Source: Cinnamomum chago (lineage: Eukaryota > Streptophyta > Magnoliopsida > Laurales > Lauraceae). Taken from it: a stretch of DNA of 64,000 nt. Positions 1-10,827 of the stretch are shown one piece after another. The translations under genes and the position numbers were made by a program. The number at the start of each line of letters is the position of its first letter. Within the stretch, counting starts at the first letter, position 1. Below the pieces are notes generated by a model. The model saw only the letters and a program-made list of their open reading frames with translations. It was not told where the DNA came from and did no database searches. The DNA lies in NCBI GenBank assembly GCA_038049695.1, contig CP142453.1:1071501-1135500 (forward strand), written 5' to 3'.

Positions 1-548
1 AAGGTAGCATTTGGTTCACTGTAATAAAGGTCGGAATGGAATGGTCATTCCAATGGAATGATCATTCATGTGTTTAGTTCGCAAAAAAGTGGCAGAATGA
101 TCATTACCTCCGGAATCACCATTCCTTTATGTAAGGGAATGGTCATTCCACTAAGGAGGGGAAGGAATGGTCATTCCTTCCCTTTGTATTTTATCCTTGA
201 GACCAAAATGCCCCTCGACCTATCTCTCTATTACCAGCCCATCTCACAGCCCCGTCACCACATGACCCTCCCTTTAGATCCTCTTCCCCTGCGCAGAACA
301 GCCACCCCATACCCATCTCAGCCCTCTCATCCTCTCCTAGGCGTAGCAATCCCTCTCTCTCATCTCCATCCTCTCGTCACTCCCTCCCTCGATCATCCTC
401 TCTTCTCCATCTCTGAACTCCCTCATAACAACCCAGCAGCCCCCGATCTTCGTCTCCACGCTTGCCCTCCACTTGCGCAGAATCCACATCATCATCGATC
501 ATCTCCATCCTCGCCTCATCTCTTTGCCAAACCTGCAAAACTCCTACT

Positions 549-1039
549 CAGGGGCGGAGCCAGGATTTCATCTTTGGGGGGGCCAAAACTTGAATAAAAT
601 TTTATTTCACCAATTATTATAACTATCATATTTTAAAGTTTTCTTTTTGACATAGTTATAAGTTCAACCATGATTTTGTTCCTTGAAAATGCTGGACATA
701 GAGAAGACGGCGTGCAAAATTTTAACCACTGAAGATGAGAGATTAATGGAAAAAAAGAGGAGACGAACAAAACAAAGAAGGAAGAGCTGAAGAGGGTTAA
801 GGCTTAAGACTCGAGTCTGGAGAGGTTTTCGAAAGTTAAAAGGGTTGGGAGTGGGGGCCGGGTGGGGTGGGGTTTAACTTAGAAAAAAAAATCCGAAAAC
901 CTTAGGGGGGGGGGGGGCATTTTGGTGTTTTAAAAGACTTTTTCAAAAAAAAAAAAAAAAAAAAAATTCAAAGGCTGGGGGGGGGGGGGGGGGGGGGGGG
1001 GGCAGGGCCCCCCCAGGCCTCAACACAGTTCCGCCCCTG
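549..1039. mobile_element. hAT-type MITE with perfect 8-bp target duplication
   Basis: The element begins CAGGGGCGGAGCC and ends with the inverse, TCCGCCCCTG. It is flanked by identical 8-bp direct repeats CTCCTACT at 541-548 and 1040-1047, as hAT transposition leaves. The interior is non-coding, with long G and A homopolymers near 907-1012. It sits inside the Harbinger-like element, whose flanking sequence resumes on the other side. The GGGGCGGAGCCAGGA end is common in plant hAT-derived MITEs. Confidence 0.85.
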
Positions 1040-1317
1040 CTCCTACTCCATCATCGATCGTCTCCACGCTCACCCTCCACCTACGTAGAATCTAGATGGT
1101 TGGGCAAAATGCCGAATCCGACACCCACTTGACTGACGCTTGCGAATACCTCACCTGGAGAGAAGCAACTTTCTTGGATATTCCTTTGAAACCCAGGAAT
1201 TCGATTTTTGTGGAGATGGGTGTAAGAGATTTTTGTGGTTTTTGGGAGAAATCGATGATGGAGCTAGGAATTCCTCTGTTTCTCCCTTGTTATCCGAGAT
1301 CTAATGGGGATGTGATG

Positions 1318-2919
1318 TGATCGACACTTAGATGTGTAACGTTTAACCGTAAGACTACGGTGTCGTCAAGTTGAAAAGGACTAAAGAGTCCGGATTATCG
1401 ATCCCACGAAGAGAGGATGAAACAAGCAATGAATCCAATTAATGTAGAATTGAACTAAGATATAGCTAATATAGACAAATGAAGCAAATAATTAAAATTA
1501 ATAAACTATGCAATGTAAACAACTAATTAACAATCTAAGGTATGAAATTAACAAAATCTAAGCTAATCTAACAAACTACACTAAACTAGTGGATGGATGA
1601 ATGGTGGTGGAAATTGAAGATTTATATGAAGATGTGGTGTGAAATGTGTAGGGTTTTAAAACAAGTGATTTGAAATGTGGATATAAAAATCTAAAAGTGA
1701 AAATAACAAATTAAACAAGGATTTAAATTAACAACAATAAAAAGAAGAGATTAGGCAATCCAAAATCCACTAAGTATGAAATTAACTCAACCAATGCATG
1801 TTCTAATTCAACTCCCAAATCTACAATCCAATTAGCAATCTCTTGCCCAATTGGGTTGGATGATATAACAATGAAGATCAAAGTAAAGAAAACAAAATGT
1901 CAAGATTCTAAATCATAACCTAATTACCCTAACAATTAATCATCAAAATCAAGCTACAAAAGATCAAAGATAAGGGCTCTAGAGCATGCTATGTGAGAGA
2001 ACTTAATCCAACTACAAAGCATCAATTGAGATTATCCAAGCATCAAGTGTAGAGATAGAGCATAAAAAATGAGAGAGATTAGTGCAATTAGATCTAAGAT
2101 CTATTAATCAATGAAGGCAAAAGTAAGGAATTTGAACTAAAATATGCATATAATTGAACTAATCACATTACTTAGCTTTAAAAGGAGAGCTTAATCCAAG
2201 AGCCTTAGCCACTAAACATCAAGAAAGAGCTCCAAATCTTCATTAATGATGTTTAATTACACACTCTCTCTAGATTACTTACAAAGAAGCTCCTAATTAC
2301 AATCTAAAAGTAAAAACAAAATTGCAAGAAGACTAACTTGTCAAAAGATCTCCCTTCACTCTCCAAAAACATTCTAATTTATAGGAACATTGAAGACATT
2401 TGATTGGCTCATTTCATTTCACATGGATTTGTGCCATGGCAAGCTTTGATTGACTCATATCCTTTCACATGGAGAGGTGAGTTGGATGGAAAAAAAAATA
2501 ATAATATGCAATTGTTAGGATTTAAACCCATAACCTATTCCATATCAACCCAAGCTCCAACCAATACACCAACCAATCCTTTGTGTTAGAAAATGACTTC
2601 TTTTATCCATAAAGTCTTCTCCTCTTATTTTAGAATTCTTCAACACTTCCTAAGATTTCTTCATGTAATTTCTTTATTGAAATCTCTTCTTGATGGCTTG
2701 GGACACTAGCCGGAAGGTTGGGATAGTTGCGGGGCCCACCTACACAAGAGAAATGACATAAAAATGCGCTACAAATAATTGGATTTATACATGATAATCC
2801 GATAATCCGTTAATATGATAGAATGATAAAATCCCTGTGTAAGGCAAATGATATGCATATGAGATGTTGATAAAACTGAACTAATGAGGGGTAAAATATG
2901 CAATATTTAACACTCATCA
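1318..2919 (-). mobile_element. Solo LTR, probably Ty3/gypsy (Tat-like), inside the Harbinger element
   Basis: A 1602-bp block has TG...CA ends (TGATCGACAC and AACACTCATCA) and a perfect 5-bp target duplication TGATG (1313-1317 and 2920-2924). No internal primer site or coding domain is seen. Read on the minus strand it starts TGATGAGTGTTAAATATTGC, which resembles LTR starts of large plant Tat/Ogre-type elements; that lineage call is from memory and tentative. It is a fossil left by LTR-LTR recombination. Confidence 0.72.
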
Positions 2920-3228
2920 TGATGGAGTCTGCTGCCGGGCGTTCGGTAGAATGTTGGGCGGAAATTCAAGATCTAGTTTGGAGTGTTGGGAGGGATGCCT
3001 GGTGGTACCAAGGGTGTTTTGGTCAATTTTATGTAAATTTTATTCCACTCCAGACATCATTCCAACGTACCAAACGCAAGAACAAGAATCCAGAATTCTA
3101 TTACTGTGTTGATTTCTCGGCTGGAATAGAAATGAGTATTCATGCCTCATTCCATTCCAGACTCATTCCACTCTCCATCCCATTCTTGCCTAAAACCATT
3201 TCAGCGAACCAAACTCTACCTAAGAAAG

Positions 3229-3310
3229 TGGTTTCATCTTAGCCAGTATGTCCGCCACTTTGTTGTTCTATCTTCTACAGGAAATTTGACTTTGGTGGTA
3301 GATCATGCTG
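3229..3310 (+). repeat. Direct repeat flanking the Copia element, left copy
   Basis: About 80 bp starting GTTTCATCTTAGCCAG recur at 8539-8622, immediately outside the 3' LTR, with roughly 10-12% mismatch by eye. The left copy is separated from the 5' LTR by about 150 bp of unrelated sequence. It is too long to be a target duplication. Confidence 0.8.
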
Positions 3311-3460
3311 GAAGTCGGAAGTTGCCAACTGGTGAAGATTTGTAGAAGGCAGCAAAAGACAAAAATCTTCTCCATCACCTTTTCTTTCATGATCATATAT
3401 CTGTAGGATATGATGCGGCAGTAAGATTCTAAAATCATCGAAGACAAAGAAGGTGGCTTT

Positions 3461-3648
3461 TGTTAAGGAGAATCTGTCCACAATCTTCTCTATAACATAA
3501 CTATAGGTTATTATCTGTTATTATTTGTTCAACAAGTTGTATCTCATCCTCATCTCTTATAAGAGCTCCTTCCTTATTATATATATCAATAATATCCCAC
3601 AGTTGAATGCTGTGTGAGAAAGACATTTAATAGAATTTCCATGTTTCA
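3461..3648 (+). repeat. 5' LTR of the Copia element
   Basis: It starts TGTTAAGGAGAA and ends TTTCA, followed by ACT and the primer-binding site. About 188 bp, pairing with 8136-8535. Confidence 0.85.
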
Positions 3649-4335
3649 ACTTGGTATCAAAGCCACAAGATCCATCAATTCAACATGGCCGACTCTTACC
3701 TCTTCATCCTCATCAACCAGTATCCCAGCCTCTTCATTACCAACACCCACTGCATTCACCACTTTTGCTCTTAACATCTCCCATGCACTCCCAGTTAAAC
3801 TGGACCGCACAAATTATTTGCTCTGGCGTTCGCAGTTCCTTCCGATTCTGCGCTTTCACAATGCCATGGGATATGTTGATGGATCATTCCCTTGCCCATC
3901 TCAGTTTGTCCTTGATAGACAGGGCAATCCCACAAAAACAATCAATCCAGCCTTTCTAAAATGGCAAACACAAGATGAAACTTTACTCGGTTCATTTCTT
4001 CCCTTACTGAGCCTGTTCTTGCTCAGGTAGTTGGTCTATCTACAGCTGGAGACGTTTGGCAATCCCTTGAGAAGACCTACTCAGCTCAATCACTAGCAAA
4101 AATCATGAAACTAAAGTATCAGCTTCACATCCTCAAGAAGGGGTCTCTCTCCATGTCTGAGTACGTGCAGAAGAAAAAGTCTATTGCTAGTAACCTTGCC
4201 GTTGCCAGTTTCAGATTCAGATCTAGCTTCCAGCCTTCTCAGTGGTCTTGGCTCAGAATATGAAGCCTTCATTACCTCCATGACCACCCGTATGGAGCCT
4301 ATTCCTCTTGATGATTTAACTGGGTTTCTTCTCTC

Positions 4336-4540
4336 CACTACACCAAAAATCGGAAATTGGAACGGAAAAGCGTTCCTAATCCTTCCGTTCCTAATCCGTT
4401 AAAGTGTTCCAATTTCCGTTCCAATTTGGATTAGGAACGGTTGGTACCAAATTGGAACGGAAATTGGAACACTTTAACGGATTAGGAACGGAAGGATTAG
4501 GAACGCTTTTCCGTTCCAATTTCCGATTTTTGGTGTAGTG
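4336..4540. mobile_element. CACTA-like palindromic MITE, copy 1
   Basis: A 205-bp near-perfect palindrome bounded by CACTACACCAAAAATCG and its inverse, with a 3-bp target duplication CTC (4333-4335 and 4541-4543). CACTA ends with 3-bp duplication are CACTA/CMC hallmarks. Almost the whole element folds back on itself around a short centre containing GGTACC. It lies inside the gag region of the Copia element, so it is younger than that insertion. Confidence 0.85.
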
Positions 4541-7500
4541 CTCCCAAGAGGCTCCTCTAGAAGAAACTTCAATCTCAGTTGCTGTTCCCAAAGCAAATGT
4601 TGTGACCCATTCTGCTGGGAACAATTGTGGATGAGGGCGTTCATCTTCTGGCAACAATCGTGGTCGCGGCCGTGGTCGCAATGCCTATGACTACAACAGA
4701 AATTCTGGCTGTCACAACTCCAGTCGACCCACTTGCCCAGTGTGCAATAAACCCGGTCACTATGCTACATATTGTTATCACCGATATGACCCTGACTATC
4801 AAGGAGAAAGACTTACACCTGCTGCAATGATGGCTGGTTCATCTGTTGGTCACGATGGTGCCTGGTATTCGGATTCTGGTGCGACCCATCATCTCACAGC
4901 TAATATGGCCAATCTCTCCACTCACTCTAAGTACCATGGTCCAGACCAAGTCCATGTTGGAAATGGTAATGCCCTTCCTATTACACATGTTGGCTCTTCT
5001 ATTCTCTGCACTCCTTCAAGTTCTTTTTGTTTGACCAATTTACTGCGAGTCCCCAATATTACTAAAAACTTGCTATCTGTTCACCAATTTACCAAAGATA
5101 ATAATGTCATTTTTGAATTCCATCCTTTTTGTTACTATGTCAAGGAATGACTGAGCAGCCGCACTCTTCTTTGCGGGAAAATAAAAGATGGATTATATGT
5201 ACTTGATCTCTTGGATTCAGCTCATCCAACTGCATTAGTCGGTGAACGTACTTCTGCTGATGTCTGGCATGCTCGTCTTGGCCATCATTCTCCTCTGATT
5301 CTTGCCAAGATTCGTCCACAAAATAATCTACCATTTTCTTCTCCCATTCTTTCTTTTTGTGATGCTTGTCATTGAAATAAAAGCAAACGGTTGCCATTTA
5401 ATTCTTCTTTCTCTAAATGCAGTCATCCTCTTTCTTTTTGTGATGCTTGTCATTGAAATAAAAGCAAACGGTTGCCATTTAATTCTTCTTTCTCTAAATG
5501 CAGTCATCCTCTTGAGGTGTTACACTCTGACCTTTGGGGACCTTGTCCAATTAATGCTAATGGAGGTTACTGTTAAAATCTACATTTTACTGACCAATTT
5601 AGTCGTTTCATGTGGATGTTTCCATTACATAGGAAATCTGATGCACTTTCTGTTTTTATGGCTTTTAAACTCAAAATTGAGAAATTACTTGGATTACCCA
5701 TTCCACAAATTCCACTCTGATGGTGGCGGTGAGTACAAAAAGTTCACCCCCTTTCTTGCCTCTCATGGCATTACTCACAGGTTTTCTTGTCCTCACACTC
5801 CTGCTCAAAATGGTCTTGCTGAACACAAGCACCGCCACTTGGTTGAATCAGGTCTCACACTCTTAGCCCGTGCCTCTGTGCCTTTGTCTGACTGGGTGGA
5901 TGCTTTTGCTACTGGTGCTACCTAATTAACCACATGCCAACACCTGTTTTATCCAATTTTTCGCCTTATGAAAGACTTTTTGGTAAGCCACCAGATTATT
6001 CTTTTCTTCGTGTCTTTGGCTGTGCGTGCTATCCAAACCTAAGGCCATATAATTCAAACAAAATATAACCAGACTCAGTTCGTTGTGTTTTTCTTGGCTA
6101 CTCGGATATTCACAAAGGCTACAAATGCCTTCATAAGGTCACATGCCGACTATATATTTCCAGGGATGTGGTCTTCAATGAAGTTAATTACCGATTTTCT
6201 ATACCTCCCATTCCTTCTCCATCTTCATCATGTCCAACTTTTATTTCTCCTTTTAATCATACTAATGAGGGGGCCGATGACTCCGCTATACTTTTATGTA
6301 GGCTCATTGTTTCCTTACAGAATCTAGTAGCTTCTTTGGATGGGGCTGCTTCTAGTTCCCCTTCCGACAATCAATTGTCTCTCACCAGTGAGCATTGTGC
6401 CTTGGACCCATCTATGCCCACTCATCAAACTAACCCACTATTGTCTACTTGCCCTGACTCTGCTACAATTATACCCACCCATCCAATGGTCACTCGCACT
6501 CGTGATAATACCAGAAGACCCAAAACTTATCCGGATTTTGTCACTCGGCACCCCCGTCCACATGGATTGGTAGCTCACTGCCACTTAGATACTTTTGAGC
6601 CTACTTGTTTCACTCAAGCTAATAAGCATCCCAAATGGTGAGCTGCTATGGAAGATGAGTTCAATGCGCTTATTCATAATGGGACATGGCATCTGGTTCC
6701 ATCTCATCCGCGCATGAATTTGATTGGCTGCAAATGGGTTTTTCGCCTTAAAGAGAAAGGCTGATTGTTCGATTGAATGCTATAAGGCTCGCTTGGTGGC
6801 AAAAGGTTTTCATCAGCAACCAGGGATAAACCATCATGAGACCTTTAGCCTTGTGGTCAAGCCCACCACCATTCATCTCGTTTTGTGCCTGTCTTTAACA
6901 TTTAAATAGCCCCTTCGTTAGTTAGATGTACAAAATGCATTTTTACATGGTTTTCTAAAGGAGGAAGCGTATATGGTTCAACCACCAGGCTTCAATGACA
7001 ATCATTTTCCCCACCATGTTTGTAAGTTGCGGAAAGCCTTGTATGGTCTCAAACAGGTCCCCCATGCTTGGTACCATCGTCTAAGCTCATTTCTTCTCTC
7101 CATTGGCTTCTTCAATTCTCGATCTGATACTTCTCTATTCTACAAAAGGACAGAGAGCTCCATTATACTTATTTTAATTTATGTTGATGACATTATTGTC
7201 ACCGGAAACAATGCTCCTCACATTTCTCTACTGCTCCATTCGTAGGGTGCTGAGTTTTCCACTAAAGACCTAGGCTCTCTTCATTTTTTCCTTGGTATTG
7301 AAATTATACCACATGCAACTAGACTCTTGCTGTCTCAATGTAAATATATTCATGATTTGCTAGTTAAGACAAAAATGGATGGTGCAAAGCCTGTCAGCAC
7401 ACCGATGACATCCAACTGCAGTCGCTTCTCTGACCCTGTCTTCTCTGATCCCTATCTTTATCGCAGGACGGTGGGTGCACTCTAATATCTCACTATTACC

Positions 7501-8135
7501 AGACTTGACATTGCTTATGCTGTCAACAAGGTCTCTCAATTTATGCAGTCCCCAACTAATGACCATTGGGCTGCCGTGAAACGCATCTTGCGTTATCTAA
7601 AGCATACTATTGTCTATGGTCTATTTCTTCTACCCACTTGGCAACTACAACTGCATAGTTACACTGATGCTGATTGGGCTGGTTGCCTAGATGATCGCAA
7701 ATCTACTAGTGAGTATGGCATTTTTCTAGGGCCAAATCTTCTCAATTGAAGCTCAAAGAAGCAGGCTCCTGTGGCATGGTCCAGTACAGAAGCTGAATAT
7801 CGTGGTGTAGCTCTTGGTTCTTGCAAGTTACTTTGGGTTCAATCTCTTCTTCGTGAGCTTGGTTTTATGTTGCATGTCCCAGCTATCGTTTGGTGTGACA
7901 ACATTGGCGTAATTTATCTTTCAGCCAATCCTGTCTTACATGGGAGAACCAAACATGCGGAGGTAGATGTCCACTTTGTAAGAGATCTTGTTAAAAAGGG
8001 TCGGATTACAGTTCAGTACTTGTCTACTATGGATCAGATTGCAGACATCTTTACAAAACCTCTCAACTCTGCTCGCTTTTCTACACTACGCAACAAGCTC
8101 ACTGTTCATCCTGATCAGTCTCGCTTGAGGGGGCT

Positions 8136-8535
8136 TGTTAAGGAGAACCTGTTCACAATCTTCTCTACAAAATAACTATTGGTTATTATCTATTCTTATC
8201 TCTTCAGCAAGTTGTATCCCATCCTCATCTCTTATAACAACTCATTCCTTATTTATATATATATATATATAGGCAATATTCAAGTGAGAGATTCCCTCAC
8301 CATGTGTGGTGAGGGACTCTCCTTTTTTTGGGAGGTTTCAAGTACAAAATGGCTTTTGTACTTGAAGGGAGTACACCCTTTTGTACTCGAAACCTCTCTA
8401 AAAAGAGAGTCCCTCATCACACATGGTGAGGGAATCCCTCATTTGAATACCCCCTATATATATATATATATTTCAATACTGTCCCATAGTTGAATGCTGT
8501 GTGAGAAGGATATTTAATGAAATTTCTATATTTCA
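8136..8535 (+). repeat. 3' LTR of the Copia element, interrupted by a MITE
   Basis: It starts TGTTAAGGAGAA directly after the polypurine tract and ends ATTTCA. Its extra length over the 5' LTR is due to a TA tract and a MITE at 8272-8454. The flanking direct repeat at 8539-8622 follows immediately. Confidence 0.85.
8272..8454. mobile_element. MITE inserted in a (TA)n tract within the Copia 3' LTR
   Basis: Inverted ends: the left reads ATTCAAGTGAGAGATTCCC and the right, reverse-complemented, ATTCAAATGAGGGATTCCC. It is bounded by TA repeats on both sides. An inner inverted pair (AAGTACAAAATGG... and the GTACTC side) makes a longer stem. A close relative lies at 59918-60081, also between TA repeats. 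The Micron type of MITE is known to occupy (TA)n tracts; membership is inferred. Confidence 0.75.
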
Positions 8536-8538
8536 ACT

Positions 8539-8622
8539 GTTTCATCTTGGCCAGTATGCCTGCCACTTTGTTGTTCTATCTTCCACAGGAATTTTGACTT
8601 TGGTAGTAGATTATTGGTTGGC
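8539..8622 (+). repeat. Direct repeat flanking the Copia element, right copy
   Basis: It matches 3229-3310 and begins GTTTCATCTTGGCCAG immediately after the 3' LTR. Confidence 0.8.
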
Positions 8623-8663
8623 AGATCTAATTCATGGGAAAGTGTGTTGGCATTTGGAATCCT

Positions 8664-8868
8664 CACTACACCAAAAATCGAAAATTGGAACGGAAAAGCG
8701 TTCCTAATCCTCCCGTTCCTAATTCGTTAAACCGTTCCAATTTCCGTTCCAATTTGGTACCAACCGTTCCTAATCCAAATTGGAACGGAAATTGGAACGG
8801 TTTAACGGATTAGGAACGGGAGGATTAGGAACGCTTTTCCGTTCCAATTTCCGATTTTTGGTGTAGTG
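8664..8868. mobile_element. CACTA-like palindromic MITE, copy 2
   Basis: Same family and same 205-bp length as 4336-4540, with its own 3-bp duplication CCT (8661-8663 and 8869-8871). The asymmetric centre is inverted relative to copy 1: GGATTAGGAACGGTTGG in copy 1 appears here as its reverse complement. The two copies therefore inserted independently in opposite orientation. Confidence 0.85.
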
Positions 8869-9649
8869 CCTACCTACAAATATGAATTTTAGTATTACAG
8901 AGGAAGAAAAAGACCAGTCCCTAAAATAGTGGTGTGGTTGAGCAAACAAACATCAAATTAAGACTCAAAATATTAACTTTTACAGCCCAGTGAGGAGCAT
9001 TCAACCCCACATGTATTAATCAATCTGTAAAACTAAAATGCCATGTGAAATTCTTCACATGGCTTTGGGTATGATTTGATGGTAATTGTTTGCAGATATA
9101 AGTCATAGTGCTTTCGCGCAAGTAACACACACTTTAACGAGCACTTGATTTTAGAGTTCACATCCTCGTAGCCTCTTATTAATGGACACCACTGGGACGA
9201 AGGAAATATTTAGTGAGGGCCACCTATTGAAACCTAAACTGCCCAAAATGAATATCCTTTCTCTTGCATGTCTTCTAACTAAAATTTTACTCCAACGTGA
9301 ATTTTACCGAAGTTTCACCATATCTAAATCCTCTGAGGCTCTAGTTGAGAGAATTGAACTGGAGTAAAACTCCTCAATGGAGCCCACCTATTGAAAATTA
9401 AAGCCGTTTAAATAAACATGTCAGATCATTCATGGGATGTCCCTAAGTCTTAATCTAGTAGACCCACCATAAGATTAATCATGTGATAAATAATGTAATT
9501 AATAAATATGATACATAATGTAGAAGATTTTTTTAATTGTGTTATTCATGTCAATATTATGCATCGGTCAAATCTTATTAGAAAGAGGAAGAAAGATGGG
9601 CTGAGGAATAAGAGAGATTATGATTTATTATGTGAAGGGGAGTTTTGCT
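8869..9649. other. Intergenic stretch, no gene seen
   Basis: AT-rich non-coding sequence. CCACCTATTGAAA recurs about 170 bp apart (near 9219 and 9386); nothing else supports a call. Confidence 0.5.
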
Positions 9650-10058
9650 TAGGGATCCGTAAACAGACTGGTTTTGTGGACCTGGAACCAGAACCGTTAA
9701 GGAGAAGGTGGAACCGGACACGGAACAGAAACCATTTCAGAATCGATTTCTTGGTTCCGAAATCGTTAATGAGAAAATGGAACTGAAACCGTATGGAACG
9801 GGTCTGAGTCTAGGTAGAGAATGATATGGAAAAAAATCTAATTTTTAAGAGATATTTTCGAAAATTGAATTAATATGTTGGGTCCACGGGTCTGAACCAA
9901 GGTGGAACCAGATCCCGGACCCGTTTAGGTCATAAGTCTAATAAAAGGACTTGGACCCAGACCCATTTACTCATTATGATTTAAATAAGGATCCAAACTC
10001 AATTTTAACTGATCAAAACCCCCAGGTAATTGGAGAATCCGGCCGATTTACATCCCTA
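9650..10058. mobile_element. hAT-type MITE
   Basis: Starts TAGGGATCCGTAAACAG and ends ATTTACATCCCTA. It is flanked by 8-bp repeats differing at one position (GTTTTGCT at 9642-9649, GTTTTACT at 10059-10066). The interior is non-coding and rich in GGAACC/GGACCC strings, typical of small plant hAT derivatives. One mismatch in the duplication suggests moderate age. Confidence 0.72.
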
Positions 10059-10307
10059 GTTTTACTCTAGGTAGGGTCGCTTCCAATATAATGGTTGAGG
10101 AAGAAGGGATAAAAATCCTTTCTCTTTGAACCTGTTTCAAACTTTTAAGAAAAGAATTAGGAAACAGTTATCAAAATATCCTTCCTTTACCAAGACGTGT
10201 CTGCTTAGTGACCCTTGCTCAAGGATCAAATGCCACGTACTTGCAGCTTGCATTCAACCCATTTGAGGGGAAGAAGAAAAAATTAAAAAAGAAAAGAACA
10301 GAATACA

Positions 10308-10827
10308 ATGGAGAGAAGCTTCAGAGGCTTCTCCAGAGGACTGGTCATCTTCATCTGCATCCTGTCTCCATTGATTGCTTCAACGGTTGAGAATGGAGGT
10401 GGCTATCATGATGGCGGGGCAGGCAATCATAACGAGCCCAATGCAGCTGAGAGGGCCATTGGTCTAACAACCCCAACTGGACATTGGGCCAAAATCAAGT
10501 CATGGTTGAACATGGTTTTGATCAATCTCAGGCCTCCAGATGCAGAGTATGATCAAAATAAGATTTCTCACAACACTTCATTAATTAATTAACTTTTTTT
10601 TTTTTACCCATATGATAATGGTTGGTAATTTTTTTTCCAGTAAAACAGCTAAATATCCTAGTGGAGCTGGAGAAGTGATGAAAGAGGTTGCTTCCACAAA
10701 CCTTGAAACGACTAAAAAGACAGCTGAAAGGGCTGCTCAAGTGGCAGAAGATGTGGTGCACAAGACGGTAGAGAAGGTGAAGACAGGAGTCTCCCATTCA
10801 GGAGAAGGAACCCATGATGATCTTTGA
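10308..10827 (+). CDS. Small secreted or membrane-anchored LEA-like protein, two exons
   Basis: Exon 1 is 10308-10546 and exon 2 is 10641-10827 (stop TGA). The intron has GT (GTATGA) and AG (TTTTTTCCAG) ends and the junction completes an aspartate codon, giving 141 residues. Residues 11-26 are strongly hydrophobic after a basic start, as in a signal peptide or anchor. Residues 30-45 are Gly/His/Asn-rich. Residues about 90-125 form a charged amphipathic helix (ETTKKTAERAAQVAEDVV) like group-3 LEA or dehydration-associated proteins. I do not recognise a named orthologue. The start is chosen because the hydrophobic segment follows it and an A-rich leader precedes it. A T-rich tract follows the stop. 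Confidence 0.7.

Larger units (their letters stand above)
3..3220. mobile_element. PIF/Harbinger-like non-autonomous DNA transposon, host of two nested insertions
   Basis: The two ends form an imperfect terminal inverted repeat: the left starts GGTAGCATTTGGTTCACTG and the right, reverse-complemented, starts GGTAGAGTTTGGTTCGCTG. The right end is followed by TAA at 3221-3223. The left end is preceded by AA at the window edge, so the duplication would be TAA with its first base outside the window; a TWA duplication is the Harbinger/Tourist hallmark. Subterminal DNA on both sides is full of GGAATG/CATTCC motifs. Without the hAT insertion (549-1039) and the solo LTR (1318-2919) the element is about 1.1 kb. 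Its open frames (58-597, 1096-1320) match no transposase I know, so it is probably a large MITE-type derivative. Family assignment rests on TIR and TSD only. Confidence 0.7.
3461..8535 (+). mobile_element. Decayed Ty1/Copia retrotransposon, Ale/Retrofit-like
   Basis: The fossil has short LTRs, a tRNA-Met type primer site (TGGTATCAAAGCC at 3652-3664) and a purine-rich tract just before the 3' LTR (8126-8134). Parts in Copia order: gag-like region about 3685-4720, zinc knuckle and protease about 4740-5150, integrase about 5150-6100, reverse transcriptase about 6640-7240 (with the YVDD box), RNase H about 7540-8130 (KHAEVDVHFVRD). The gag start with LDRTNYLLWRSQ fits the Ale/Retrofit lineage. 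It carries on the order of ten breaks and is not functional. LTRs differ by roughly 10% by eye, so the insertion is old (millions of years, rate-dependent). No matching 5-bp duplication was found at its ends. Confidence 0.9.

Noticed and set aside
58-597. 179-residue Pro/His/Leu-rich frame
   Set aside because: It lies in the Harbinger-like element, crosses into the hAT MITE at 549 and has no domain.
8272-8454. Hairpin considered as a microRNA precursor
   Set aside because: Inverted ends, TA borders and a second copy at 59918-60081 fit a MITE better; no known plant microRNA was recognised.
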